This document shows, in pieces, positions 27,389 to 35,694 of a stretch of DNA of 64,000 nt; position 1 is the stretch's first letter, and each line of letters opens with the position of its first letter. The notes under the pieces are model-generated. The model did no database searches. It saw only the letters and a program-made list of their open reading frames with translations, and was not told the DNA's origin. Source of the stretch: Paenibacillus polysaccharolyticus (lineage in GTDB: Bacteria > Bacillota > Bacilli > Paenibacillales > Paenibacillaceae); assembly GCF_900102085.1 (NCBI RefSeq), contig NZ_FMVM01000019.1, forward strand, positions 1 to 64,000, written 5' to 3'. A program made the translations under genes and the position numbers.

Positions 27389-28666
27389 ATGACGGAGAAC
27401 AAGCAGGATTCGCTGAAAAAGCCGTTGTCACGGCGTGAAATGCTGAAGCTGACCGGCGTAGCCGGGCTTGGTCTGCTTATTGGCGGGGGCGGCGCAGGCG
27501 GACTGATGGCGCTGGGCCGCAAAGGCTCTTCTGTCGCCGCTGTAGAACCTGCGGCGGCTGATAAGGGATTGCCTTTCTATGGCAAGCATCAGGCAGGCAT
27601 TATTACGCCCGCGCAGGATTTTATCTGCTTTGCGGCGTTTGACGTTACCGCAGGCAGCGTGGAAGAGCTTCGCCGTCTGTTCCGGGACTGGACGGCAGCC
27701 TCGGCTGCCATGGCTTCCGGACAGATGATCGGCGAGCACAACACCACGCTGAATACGCCCCCCACCGATACGGGGGAGGCGGCAGGCCTGACACCGTCAC
27801 GTACCACGTTGACGTTTGGTGTGGGGCCGTCTTTGTTTGACGGGCGCTTCGGCTTGAAGGGACCGAAGCCGCGGGGACTGCGTGACCTGCCGGCATTTGC
27901 CGGGGATGCGCTGGACCCGAAGTGGTGTGGTGGCGACCTGTGCGTGCAAGTCTGCGCAGACGATATGCAGGTCGCCTTCCATGCGATCCGCAACCTCGCG
28001 CGTATTGCGCGAGGGCATGCGGTGCTGCGCTGGACCCAGGAGGGCTTCCAGCGCACAGGCCGAGCCGACCCCGCGGGTGGAACACCGCGCAATCTGCTCG
28101 GCTTCAAAGACGGCACCGGCAATCCGGATACTATGGATGCCGTGCTCATGGATCAGACCGTCTGGGCGCAGCCGAGTGACGGTCCGGGGTGGATGGCCGG
28201 CGGCAGCTACATGGCCGTCCGCCGGGTGCGCATGCGTGTGGAGGTCTGGGACCGCTCCACCTTGAAGGATCAGGAGGCGACGTTTGGTCGCCACCGTGAT
28301 AGCGGCGCGCCGATTGGCAGCCGTGGAGAATTCGACCCGGTGGATCTGCAGGCGAGATCCACCGATGGACAGCCCTTAATCCCGGCAACATCGCATCTGC
28401 GGCTCGCCAAGGGAGACGGGAGTCAACTGATCTTGCGCCGCTCGTACTCGTATTCGAGCGGCCTCGATGCCAAAACAGGCCAGCTCGACGCAGGCTTGCT
28501 GTTTATTAGCTACCAGCGGGATCTGGACAAGCAGTTTATCCCGATCCAGACACGGCTGGCGAAGAGTGACAAACTGAATGAATATACGGTGCATGTGGGC
28601 AGTGCCGTCTTTGCCTGTTTTCCCGGGTGCAAACAGGGTGGATATATCGGGGAGACATTGTTCTAA
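27389..28666 (+). CDS. efeB: EfeB, Tat-exported dye-decolorizing haem peroxidase
   Basis: The 425-residue enzyme starts with a twin-arginine signal (SRREMLKLTG with Arg15-Arg16, then a Gly/Leu-rich core), so it is exported folded with its haem. The DyP motif GFKDGTGNP with its catalytic Asp and the proximal-haem segment FGRHRDSGAP are clear. In Efe systems it oxidises ferrous iron for uptake. The ATG at 27389 is four bases after the efeO stop, with GGGAG nine bases upstream. The gene is markedly richer in G+C than its neighbours (a sampled line at 27901 is about two-thirds G+C). Confidence 0.92.
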   Translation: MTENKQDSLKKPLSRREMLKLTGVAGLGLLIGGGGAGGLMALGRKGSSVAAVEPAAADKGLPFYGKHQAGIITPAQDFICFAAFDVTAGSVEELRRLFRDWTAASAAMASGQMIGEHNTTLNTPPTDTGEAAGLTPSRTTLTFGVGPSLFDGRFGLKGPKPRGLRDLPAFAGDALDPKWCGGDLCVQVCADDMQVAFHAIRNLARIARGHAVLRWTQEGFQRTGRADPAGGTPRNLLGFKDGTGNPDTMDAVLMDQTVWAQPSDGPGWMAGGSYMAVRRVRMRVEVWDRSTLKDQEATFGRHRDSGAPIGSRGEFDPVDLQARSTDGQPLIPATSHLRLAKGDGSQLILRRSYSYSSGLDAKTGQLDAGLLFISYQRDLDKQFIPIQTRLAKSDKLNEYTVHVGSAVFACFPGCKQGGYIGETLF

Positions 28667-28727
28667 TGCTGATGAGTTTACATCGAAGTTCACATCCAAA
28701 TGGTCACGGATTAAGGGGCAAAACGAT

Positions 28728-30674
28728 ATGAGATTGCTACGCATCACATTACCATTACGCATTACATTATCTTTACTCGTTGGCCTCATCTATTCTTTTT
28801 CATGGATGGGAGGAGGCCTGTTCAAACATGTTGATTATGTTTTTGGTGGACGCGGCCTTGCCTTTGAGGAGACTACTGCTTATGCTTCTGGAAAAGCTTC
28901 ATATGCGTCAGCTGCAGCTGCGTCCGCTGTACCACAGAAAAGCGCGAAAACGGATCAGTTGCATGCTCTGCTTCCTCCGGTAGGAAGCGCGCTGGTGGAA
29001 GCAGGCCAGGGCAAGCTGGAAGATGCCATTCGGGATGTATCCGATTTTCAGGTGTTATGGCAACAAGCCGGACAACTGAAACCGGAGCAAAATGCAGAGC
29101 AGATCGCAGGTTTAATTACTACCGTTAACGATGCACTCACCAAGGTTCAAGATGTGTTGAAGGGTAGCGATGCCGACGCAGCCAAAAGTGCACTGGCAGA
29201 CCTTGCAAGAGCAGTCAATGCATACGTAGAAGCCTTCCAAAGTGTAGAAGGTGGCAGTGACGCAGGCCGGAAGGCGGCAACACGTTTACTTCCGGATTCC
29301 CGAAGTAGTCTTGTCGCAATGCAAAACGGAGACTGGCCACTGGCAGAGCGCACGTATAAACGAATCGTTACTGCCTGGAAAGGTACGGAAGCACCGATTC
29401 GCAAGGACCATTTTGGCGTATACAGCCAGCTTGAGAAACAGATGAGCCTGATTCGGATTGCCATGCAAGCTGAACCGCGCAAGGAAACACAGGCCATCCA
29501 GCAAATGAACGAAATGGTGACGCTTCTGACGGATTACAGTATGGGGACACTCAAGGATGGGGAACTGGATAAAGAAGCAGTCAACGCTGGTTCTGCATCG
29601 CTGGCTGATCTGCTGCAATTGCTGGAAAAGGTGCAACAGCAGATTCAGGCCGGGGATAGCACCGGAGCGGCTACAGGCATGGAACAGTTTATTGTTGCTT
29701 GGCCTTCCGTCGAAGGACAGGTGCAGATCTCTTCGCCTGCATCGTATACCGCAATCGAGAATGAGATGACGGAAGCATCCGGCTACCTGGTCTCCAGTCC
29801 ACCGAATACATCGAAAGCAACAGTAGTGGTATCCCGAATGATAGAGCGGTTGGAACCTTTAACGGAAACAACGTCTTATACTGCATGGGATGCAGCCTTA
29901 ATTCTTCTTCGTGAAGGACTGGAGGCGATTCTGGTACTGGCTGCTTTGCTGGCCTATGCCAAGAAGAGCGGGCAAGTTGCTGCGCGGCGATGGATTTGGG
30001 CTGGGGCGGGTAGCGGTTTACTCTTGAGTGTAGGGCTGGCTGTGGTGCTAACACTGCTGCTGGCTGCGGCGTCTTCAGGCAGTACACGCGAGATGATTGA
30101 AGGGTATACGGGTCTTGCGGCAGTGGTTCTGATGTTGACCGTTGGACAATGGATGCATAACAAATCAAACGCCCGCTCATGGAACAGTTATGTAGAACGC
30201 CAGGTTGGAGGAGCCCTTGCACGCGGAAGTTTATGGTCTTTGTTTGCCGTCGCTGGTCTTGCCATATTAAGAGAAGGTGCGGAAACCACTATTTTTTACA
30301 TCGGCATGGCTCCTTCCATTCAGCTATCCCAGTTGTTCATGGGGGTGGGCATAGCCTTGGTGATCCTGGTTATTCTGGCCATAGCGATTATTCAATTCAG
30401 CGTGCGTCTGCCGGTGCGCTGGTTTTTCCTCACGGCTACGCTATTGATCTATTATCTGGTCTTTCGTTTTCTGGGCGAGAGTATTCATGCCCTGCAGGTA
30501 TCGGCCACGCTTTCTGCACATGTAGCACATGAGTTCCCTGCCCTAAGCTGGCTTGGCATGTATCCTACATGGGAGACCTTCGTGCCGCAAATGGTGGTAT
30601 TGGTCTATCTGGTCTTTAGTCTGGTTCGCACCGAGAAACGCTCAGCAAGAGATATGTCCAGTACATCAGTTTGA
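28728..30674 (+). CDS. efeU: EfeU, FTR1-type iron permease with large extracellular N-terminal region
   Basis: From ATG 28728 (AAGGGG nine bases upstream) the product has 648 residues. A signal peptide (about 1-30) is followed by an extracellular helical region of some 350 residues. Then come about seven membrane helices with the iron-transport motifs REGLE (about 395-399) and REGAE (about 515-519). FTR1 permeases import iron after oxidation by a partner, here EfeB. The N-terminal region is much longer than in classic EfeU and may dock EfeO or EfeB. Being last after efeO and efeB differs from the E. coli order. Confidence 0.9.
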   Translation: MRLLRITLPLRITLSLLVGLIYSFSWMGGGLFKHVDYVFGGRGLAFEETTAYASGKASYASAAAASAVPQKSAKTDQLHALLPPVGSALVEAGQGKLEDAIRDVSDFQVLWQQAGQLKPEQNAEQIAGLITTVNDALTKVQDVLKGSDADAAKSALADLARAVNAYVEAFQSVEGGSDAGRKAATRLLPDSRSSLVAMQNGDWPLAERTYKRIVTAWKGTEAPIRKDHFGVYSQLEKQMSLIRIAMQAEPRKETQAIQQMNEMVTLLTDYSMGTLKDGELDKEAVNAGSASLADLLQLLEKVQQQIQAGDSTGAATGMEQFIVAWPSVEGQVQISSPASYTAIENEMTEASGYLVSSPPNTSKATVVVSRMIERLEPLTETTSYTAWDAALILLREGLEAILVLAALLAYAKKSGQVAARRWIWAGAGSGLLLSVGLAVVLTLLLAAASSGSTREMIEGYTGLAAVVLMLTVGQWMHNKSNARSWNSYVERQVGGALARGSLWSLFAVAGLAILREGAETTIFYIGMAPSIQLSQLFMGVGIALVILVILAIAIIQFSVRLPVRWFFLTATLLIYYLVFRFLGESIHALQVSATLSAHVAHEFPALSWLGMYPTWETFVPQMVVLVYLVFSLVRTEKRSARDMSSTSV

Positions 30675-30772
30675 ATACTTCCAGTGTAGCCAGCCGATTC
30701 TGGTGATGTACGTTAAATCCGATGATGTCGTTCAAGGAGTACCTCCCCGGGCATCTCCAGAGATTTAATTAA

Positions 30773-30823
30773 GAATGCTCTCTCACTTCACCACGATGGG
30801 TGGTAAGTAGGGGGCATTTTTAC
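30773..30823 (+). terminator. Terminator of the efe operon
   Basis: A long imperfect stem closes on ACCAC / GGTGGT around loop GATG, with outer TGC / GCA, followed by T5. Confidence 0.75.
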
Positions 30824-30859
30824 GTAAAATCATCTAAGTGGGTTTGGACGGACTTCTCC

Positions 30860-30876
30860 ACTACATATATAGTAGT
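30860..30876. promoter_or_regulatory. Inverted repeat upstream of the HAD gene
   Basis: ACTAC (30860-30864) and GTAGT (30872-30876) are inverted arms around a 7-bp AT centre. The arms match the inner part of the sites before the DUF3105 gene. Confidence 0.35.
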
Positions 30877-30928
30877 AATAAGAGAACAGTTTGACTTGAG
30901 AGCAGATTAGAAGCAGGGGGAAGCATCC

Positions 30929-31669
30929 ATGATGGAGAGCAATAATACAACTAAAGCCATATTTTTCGATCTAGATGATACCTTATATGATCACTTACAG
31001 CCGCTTCGGGGAGCATTGGAGGAAGTGCTCGGATTGCCGGAATCGTTTGATTATGCGCTGGCGTATCATCGATTTCGCTATTACAGCGACTGGCTGTCTG
31101 CACAGGAAGACCTTTCGGCGGTTCCTGAACCGGATGCAGTAGAGCGTATGAGATGCCGTAGATTCGAGCTAACGATGGCTGATTTTGGGATTGAACTGCA
31201 GCCTGGACAAGCGCAAGAACTGCAACGAAGGTATTTGACCAGACAGTTTCAGATTACTCCCTTCCAAGGAGCATATGATCTGATTCGCAGACTTCAAGCG
31301 GAGGGACATACGGTGGGGCTGATTACGAATGGAGAAGGTCAGCATCAGCGGCGTAAGTTAGAAGCGCTAGATGCGTTCGGTCTGGTGGACGAGCAACTGG
31401 TCTTTATTTCCGGTGAAGTCGGTTATGCGAAACCGGACGGCAGACTGTTTGAGCATGTGAACAAGCAGACAGGAACAACAGCAGATCATAGCTACTATAT
31501 TGGAGATTCGTGGCGCAACGATGTTGCCGGAGCGGTGGATGCAGGCTGGAAGATCATCTGGTTTAATCACCGTGAGGCATCGCCCGAATCGGATCATCAA
31601 CCTCATTTTACGGCACGGAACTACGAGGAAATCAGTCATCTTCTTACGTTTGAACAGGTTCGTTCATAG
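30929..31669 (+). CDS. HAD-superfamily hydrolase, probable small-molecule phosphatase
   Basis: The 246-residue protein shows all four HAD motifs: FFDLDDTLYD near the start (nucleophile and acid Asp), LITNG, Lys in GYAKPDGRLF and YIGDSWRNDV. A helical cap between motifs I and II places it with YjjG/haloacid-dehalogenase-like phosphatases. The substrate is not predictable; nucleotide or sugar phosphates are typical. AGGGGG lies about nine bases before the ATG. It is a single gene with its own terminator. Confidence 0.87.
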   Translation: MMESNNTTKAIFFDLDDTLYDHLQPLRGALEEVLGLPESFDYALAYHRFRYYSDWLSAQEDLSAVPEPDAVERMRCRRFELTMADFGIELQPGQAQELQRRYLTRQFQITPFQGAYDLIRRLQAEGHTVGLITNGEGQHQRRKLEALDAFGLVDEQLVFISGEVGYAKPDGRLFEHVNKQTGTTADHSYYIGDSWRNDVAGAVDAGWKIIWFNHREASPESDHQPHFTARNYEEISHLLTFEQVRS

Positions 31670-31737
31670 GCGGGAACTCGGAGAATCGAAGCACTTCTAA
31701 GAATTAACTAAATAATGATCATGTTCTAACAAGGCAT

Positions 31738-31786
31738 TCAGTCCTGTCATCTGTGATTGCAGATGAAGGGCTGTTTTTTTGTTTTC
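31738..31786 (+). terminator. Terminator of the HAD gene
   Basis: CATCTG and CAGATG form the inner stem, with outer CAG / CTG, followed by T7. Confidence 0.8.
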
Positions 31787-31883
31787 ACTCAGACGTGTGA
31801 GAATGTTCACTGAAGGTCGGTAAGGTTGGCGGTATAACTACATGAGCAGCCTTGTTCATAGTGGAAGCACCCAAAAGTTCATC

Positions 31884-31900
31884 ATGAAGCCCGGCTTCAT
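31884..31900. other. 17-bp perfect palindrome upstream of dps
   Basis: ATGAAGCCCGGCTTCAT is symmetric about its central C. It lies about 50 bp before the dps -35 region; role unknown. Confidence 0.4.
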
Positions 31901-31932
31901 GGAATCTTCATTTGGAAGAGAGCTCAAAGCTC

Positions 31933-31987
31933 TTTTCAAAGTATATAGTCAGTGCTATAATTAAAACAAGATTTAGATTAAGTCTAA
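31933..31987 (+). promoter_or_regulatory. dps promoter with PerR-like box
   Basis: TTTTCA (31933-31938) and TATAAT (31956-31961) are 17 bp apart. Downstream, TTAGATTAAGTCTAA (31973-31987) is a palindrome of 7-1-7 form. It matches the PerR consensus TTATAATNATTATAA at 5 of 7 positions in each half. Peroxide control is therefore likely. Confidence 0.65.
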
Positions 31988-32074
31988 ATTAAAAGAAAAG
32001 AATAACGAAGCGATACCAAACAAATCATATGACAAACAAAACTAAAATGAGATATTCGAAAGGGGATAAATTCC

Positions 32075-32554
32075 ATGAGTACAATCCAAACTAACCCAAA
32101 CACTTCTGTAACAAACACAGCTAAACTTCAAGCGGTATTGAACCGTCAGATCGCAGGTTGGTCTGTCCTTTACACGAAGTTGCACAACTTCCATTGGTAT
32201 GTCAAAGGACCACACTTCTTCACACTTCACGCCAAATTTGAAGAACTGTACAACTTGGCTACAGCGAATATGGACGAGGTTGCTGAGCGTCTTCTGACCA
32301 TTGGTGGTCGTCCTGTAGCAACGATTGCAGAACAACTTCGCCTGTCCCCAATTGCGGAGGCACAAGGACAACTGTCTGCTGAAGAGATGGTTGAACATGT
32401 TGTTGCCGATCTGAATGCAATGCTTGATGTGATTCGCCAAGGCATTCATGAAGCTGGAGAAGCAGAAGACAATGCGACAGAAGACATGATGATCGGATTC
32501 ACTGCTGCGCTGGATAAAGAGATCTGGATGTTAAACGCATTTTTGGGCAAATAA
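32075..32554 (+). CDS. dps: Dps-family ferritin-like DNA-protection protein
   Basis: The 159-residue protein is a typical Dps: four-helix subunits form a 12-mer that stores iron by using hydrogen peroxide. Ferroxidase residues are visible as His37 (KLHNFHW) and the LHAKFEELY segment (His52, Glu56). The polar N-terminal tail of about 15 residues is normal. It is preceded by GAAAGGGGA and by a PerR-like box. Its neighbours, nitric oxide synthase and the iron-uptake operon, fit an oxidative and iron stress role. Confidence 0.93.
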   Translation: MSTIQTNPNTSVTNTAKLQAVLNRQIAGWSVLYTKLHNFHWYVKGPHFFTLHAKFEELYNLATANMDEVAERLLTIGGRPVATIAEQLRLSPIAEAQGQLSAEEMVEHVVADLNAMLDVIRQGIHEAGEAEDNATEDMMIGFTAALDKEIWMLNAFLGK

Positions 32555-32681
32555 TCTAGGCTAACCTGTGTCCTGACAACGATATGTAGAGTCCGTGAAC
32601 AAACATCCCGTTCGCTTACAAATCCGGTGTGCTTCCCGTATAATAATGGCATCCAAGATGTACAGAATGGTGGAATGAGAA

Positions 32682-33935
32682 ATGCGGACAGACCTGGATC
32701 GATTGCAGGAAGAAGCTGAACGGTTTATATATACTAGTTATGAAGAGCTGGGCCATACGCGTAAAGACGCAGAGGCCCGGCTTATTGCCATTAAGCAAGA
32801 GATGGACAAAACGGGAACCTATACCCATACTGCAGAGGAACTGGAACATGGCTGCAAAATGGCATGGCGGAACAGCAACCGCTGTATCGGGCGGCTGTTT
32901 TGGGACAAGCTGCGCATTGTGGATGCACGTCATGCTGATACCGCAGGAGTGGCTGCGCAGGCCGTACTGGATCATATCCATAACGCTTCAAACGGAGGCA
33001 AGATCATCCCGACGATTACCCTCTTGCCGCCAGAAGGCCCAGTTGGAGCCCCCATCCGTATCTGGAATCATCAGTTGATCCGTTATGCTGGATATGAGAC
33101 AGCGCAAGGCATTGTGGGTGATCCTGCTTCCATTGAACTGACCAAAGCGGCCAATTCCCTCGGCTGGCAGGGAGCTGGAGGCGATTATGATGTGTTGCCG
33201 ATCATTATTCAAGCTCAAGGACAGGCCCCAGAGTGGTATGTAATACCAGAGCAGGAGATCATCGAAGTGCAGATTGAGCACCCGGAGCGAGTGGAGATTG
33301 CTGAACTCGGCCTGCGTTGGTACGGTGTGCCAATGATTGCGGATATGCGGGTCGAGATCGGAGGCATTAACTACCCGGCTGCGCCGTTTAACGGTTGGTA
33401 TATGGAAACGGAGATCGGAGCGCGAAACTTTGCCGATACATTCCGATATAACAAGTTGCCAGATGTAGCTGCTGCACTAGGGTTAAACACGTCGAGTGAA
33501 ACGACACTGTGGAGAGACCGAGCACTGGTGGAGCTTAATGTGGCTGTGCTACATTCTTTTAAGAAGGCCGGCGTGAGTATCGTGGACCACCATACAGCTG
33601 CATCGCAGTTTGCTCTGTTTGAACAGCGGGAAGAAAAGGCTGGACGCGAGCTGACCGGAGACTGGGTGTGGCTGATTCCACCAGTGTCCCCAGCTACTAC
33701 TCATATTTTTCACAGTTCCTACCTTAATGAGATTGTGAAGCCGAACTTTTTTCATCAGGACCCTGCATACAGGTTTCAAGATGGGATGGCTGTTGCCTCA
33801 GATGTCGGTATAAGTGAGCAACACCATAAGCACCATGAGAACATGGATCATCAAAACGACCGAGAGCATGCGTCCGATGAAGCCAAACAGTCACAGGCAG
33901 GGAATACACCAATGAAATGCCCGTTTGCACATTAA
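32682..33935 (+). CDS. nos: Nitric oxide synthase oxygenase with His-rich C-terminal tail
   Basis: The 417-residue protein is a bacterial NOS oxygenase that makes nitric oxide from L-arginine using haem and a pterin. The haem ligand is Cys68 in AWRNSNRCIGR, and the substrate region IIIQAQGQAPEWY is intact. The catalytic core ends near residue 360 (KPNFFHQD), where Bacillus NOS proteins stop. Here a further 57 residues follow: a hydrophilic tail with HHKHH and three more His, ending in MKCPFAH. The Lys-Cys-Pro-Phe end resembles a haem-regulatory motif. No reductase domain is present, as is usual. GGTGG precedes the ATG. Confidence 0.93.
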   Translation: MRTDLDRLQEEAERFIYTSYEELGHTRKDAEARLIAIKQEMDKTGTYTHTAEELEHGCKMAWRNSNRCIGRLFWDKLRIVDARHADTAGVAAQAVLDHIHNASNGGKIIPTITLLPPEGPVGAPIRIWNHQLIRYAGYETAQGIVGDPASIELTKAANSLGWQGAGGDYDVLPIIIQAQGQAPEWYVIPEQEIIEVQIEHPERVEIAELGLRWYGVPMIADMRVEIGGINYPAAPFNGWYMETEIGARNFADTFRYNKLPDVAAALGLNTSSETTLWRDRALVELNVAVLHSFKKAGVSIVDHHTAASQFALFEQREEKAGRELTGDWVWLIPPVSPATTHIFHSSYLNEIVKPNFFHQDPAYRFQDGMAVASDVGISEQHHKHHENMDHQNDREHASDEAKQSQAGNTPMKCPFAH

Positions 33936-33960
33936 TTTGTGTGAGCGGGTTTTATTTTTT
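33920..33960 (+). terminator. Terminator at the end of nos
   Basis: CCCGTTTGCAC (33920-33930) pairs with GTGTGAGCGGG (33939-33949), with G-U pairs, followed by a T-rich run. The stem overlaps the last nos codons. Confidence 0.7.
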
Positions 33961-33972
33961 GAAGCAGTCCTC

Positions 33973-35244
33973 TCAGCTCTCTTTCATCCGATACCTGCTT
34001 CGCATGATGGCTTGAACGGTGATGGCTGCCGCGATCAGAACAAGATTGAAGACAAATACAGCATATAGAGACAAGGTCTCCATCAGAAGTGCTGCGAGTA
34101 GAGGAGATACCATAGAACCGATCTCCGCAGACGAGACAATTTTACCAATGACAGAGCTTCGATTCACTTCAGGAGTGTGATCCCCAATATGTGCAAAAAA
34201 GGAATCCATGTAACAAGCTCCGCCGATGCCACCGATGAACATGCCAATGTACACCCAGAGGTGGACAGATGTACTTAGAAAAACAATGACTTCAACGCCG
34301 ATCAGGAACATGCCCAGCATACACAGCAGGAGCCGATCACCCAAGCGGTCGGAGAGAAAACCGACAAAAGGGGCAGCGGCAAGGGTAGAGATTCCGGCTA
34401 TGGTAAAGGCCAGACTGGCAGAGAAAGTATCCCACTGCATGATTTGGGTTGCATAGAGTGCAAAATACGTCAGGAATACAGCGTAGGCACTCATCTCCAG
34501 GACATGCACCGTTATGTATCCTGTAAGTGGGACAGGAATAGGACCTGTGCCAAGGCTTGAGCGAGACTGTGTATTATTGGAGGTATACTCCTGAGCAATC
34601 TTTTCTTGACGTGAAGTTTGATCTGCAGGAGCCGAAGAGAGAACTTCACTATCCTTCGACTCTAGAATGGGTATTGAGCCAGATGATCCATACGTTGTTT
34701 TGTTTTGCATACCCATAACAACAACCATGGCGATCAGACAACAGCATGCAACCAGCCAGAACGGAACGGACAGCGGTACGTGGAGCGTAAGCCAGCCGCT
34801 GATGACCGGCCCTAGGATCATGCCCCCACCCTCACTACTACTGATGTATCCGTTGTATAGTCCCCGGTTATCGCTATTTCCTCCGTCACTGATGATGGAG
34901 CGTACGATGACGGTCAGCCCGGTTGAAGCCATTCCTTGCAATAGCCGCAACAGGCCAAGGAACAGGGGCGTAGAGGCAATGGCAAAACCGGCTGTACATA
35001 TAGCGAGCATCAGCAGCATAAGGACGAGAGATATTTTGACCCCTACATGGCGATAGAGAGCAGAGGCAGGGAGCCCGCCGACTACTTTACCTAAATAGAA
35101 CAATCCGAAAATGAACCCCATCTCCCAGCCAGATAGGCCAAGTTGGTCGATATATATCGGAAAGAGGGGCAGAATCATAAATCCCCCCATCTGGCTAAGA
35201 AAACAGACACTCATCAAAAGGGGTAAATTACGACGCATTTCCAT
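33973..35244 (-). CDS. Major facilitator superfamily transporter
   Basis: From ATG 35244 (GAGGTGA upstream) the product has 423 residues and about 12 membrane helices. A hydrophilic centre of roughly 50 residues (about 190-245) separates the two halves. MFS signature pieces include GLFYLGKVVGGLPAS and GFLSDRLGDR, which belong to the conserved cytoplasmic loop. It resembles drug or small-molecule efflux proteins but the substrate is unknown. It converges on nos with 37 bp between stops, and a terminator separates it from the His-rich genes upstream. Confidence 0.85.
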   Translation of the reverse strand: MEMRRNLPLLMSVCFLSQMGGFMILPLFPIYIDQLGLSGWEMGFIFGLFYLGKVVGGLPASALYRHVGVKISLVLMLLMLAICTAGFAIASTPLFLGLLRLLQGMASTGLTVIVRSIISDGGNSDNRGLYNGYISSSEGGGMILGPVISGWLTLHVPLSVPFWLVACCCLIAMVVVMGMQNKTTYGSSGSIPILESKDSEVLSSAPADQTSRQEKIAQEYTSNNTQSRSSLGTGPIPVPLTGYITVHVLEMSAYAVFLTYFALYATQIMQWDTFSASLAFTIAGISTLAAAPFVGFLSDRLGDRLLLCMLGMFLIGVEVIVFLSTSVHLWVYIGMFIGGIGGACYMDSFFAHIGDHTPEVNRSSVIGKIVSSAEIGSMVSPLLAALLMETLSLYAVFVFNLVLIAAAITVQAIMRSRYRMKES

Positions 35245-35325
35245 GGTCTTTCTCACCTCAACTCCATGATATGGAGTCCCGGCATCATTCATTCTTTTTG
35301 AATCACTTCGAAAAACTAAAATAAC

Positions 35326-35360
35326 TCAAAAAGGAACGTAGCAGATGTAACTGCTACGTC
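35326..35360 (-). terminator. Terminator between the His-rich genes and the MFS gene
   Basis: On the minus strand, ACGTAGCAG and CTGCTACGT form a 9-bp perfect stem with a 6-base loop, followed by a T5 run (35326-35359). Confidence 0.8.
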
Positions 35361-35414
35361 TTCTTGTGAGACTTATGCTGCGAAATTTACATCAATGCTG
35401 AACAGGGTTTCCCA

Positions 35415-35609
35415 TCAGTGATGATGGTGAGGGTGTTTATTTTCGTGGTCAGGTATAACAACGTTAACAACGGTTTTTTGAATATGTGTTGCATGGTTTG
35501 TGTTTTCTGCATTGTTTTTAGATTTGTTTTTCGCACGATTTTTAGAAATGAGTTTGCTTTTGTTGGCAGCTTTGCTTTTTGGAGAGAGCGGTGAGAAGAA
35601 GTTAGTCAT
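35415..35609 (-). CDS. Small basic protein with polyhistidine end, paralog A
   Basis: The 64-residue product consists of a Lys/Asn/Ser-rich basic part (SPKSKAANKSKL, NRAKNKSKNNA), a short beta-like stretch TVVNVVIP and a His-rich end finishing in PHHHH. It has no signal peptide or membrane helix. GGAGG lies seven bases before the ATG, supporting expression. It is closely similar to the gene at 35695-35946 over the first 50 residues, so the two arose by duplication. I do not recognise the family. Metal binding, nucleic-acid contact or a spore-associated role are possible but unproven. Confidence 0.8.
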   Translation of the reverse strand: MTNFFSPLSPKSKAANKSKLISKNRAKNKSKNNAENTNHATHIQKTVVNVVIPDHENKHPHHHH

Positions 35610-35694
35610 GGTAAAGCCTCCTTCATTAATATACGTTTTATTTTTTTGAATCTATCAATTCACATGGACAGGCTAAGATAATGAAATAGATAGA

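Noticed and set aside
27589..28294. Several open frames on both strands across efeB
   Set aside because: They come from the high G+C of efeB; their composition is biased and the DyP frame has all family motifs.
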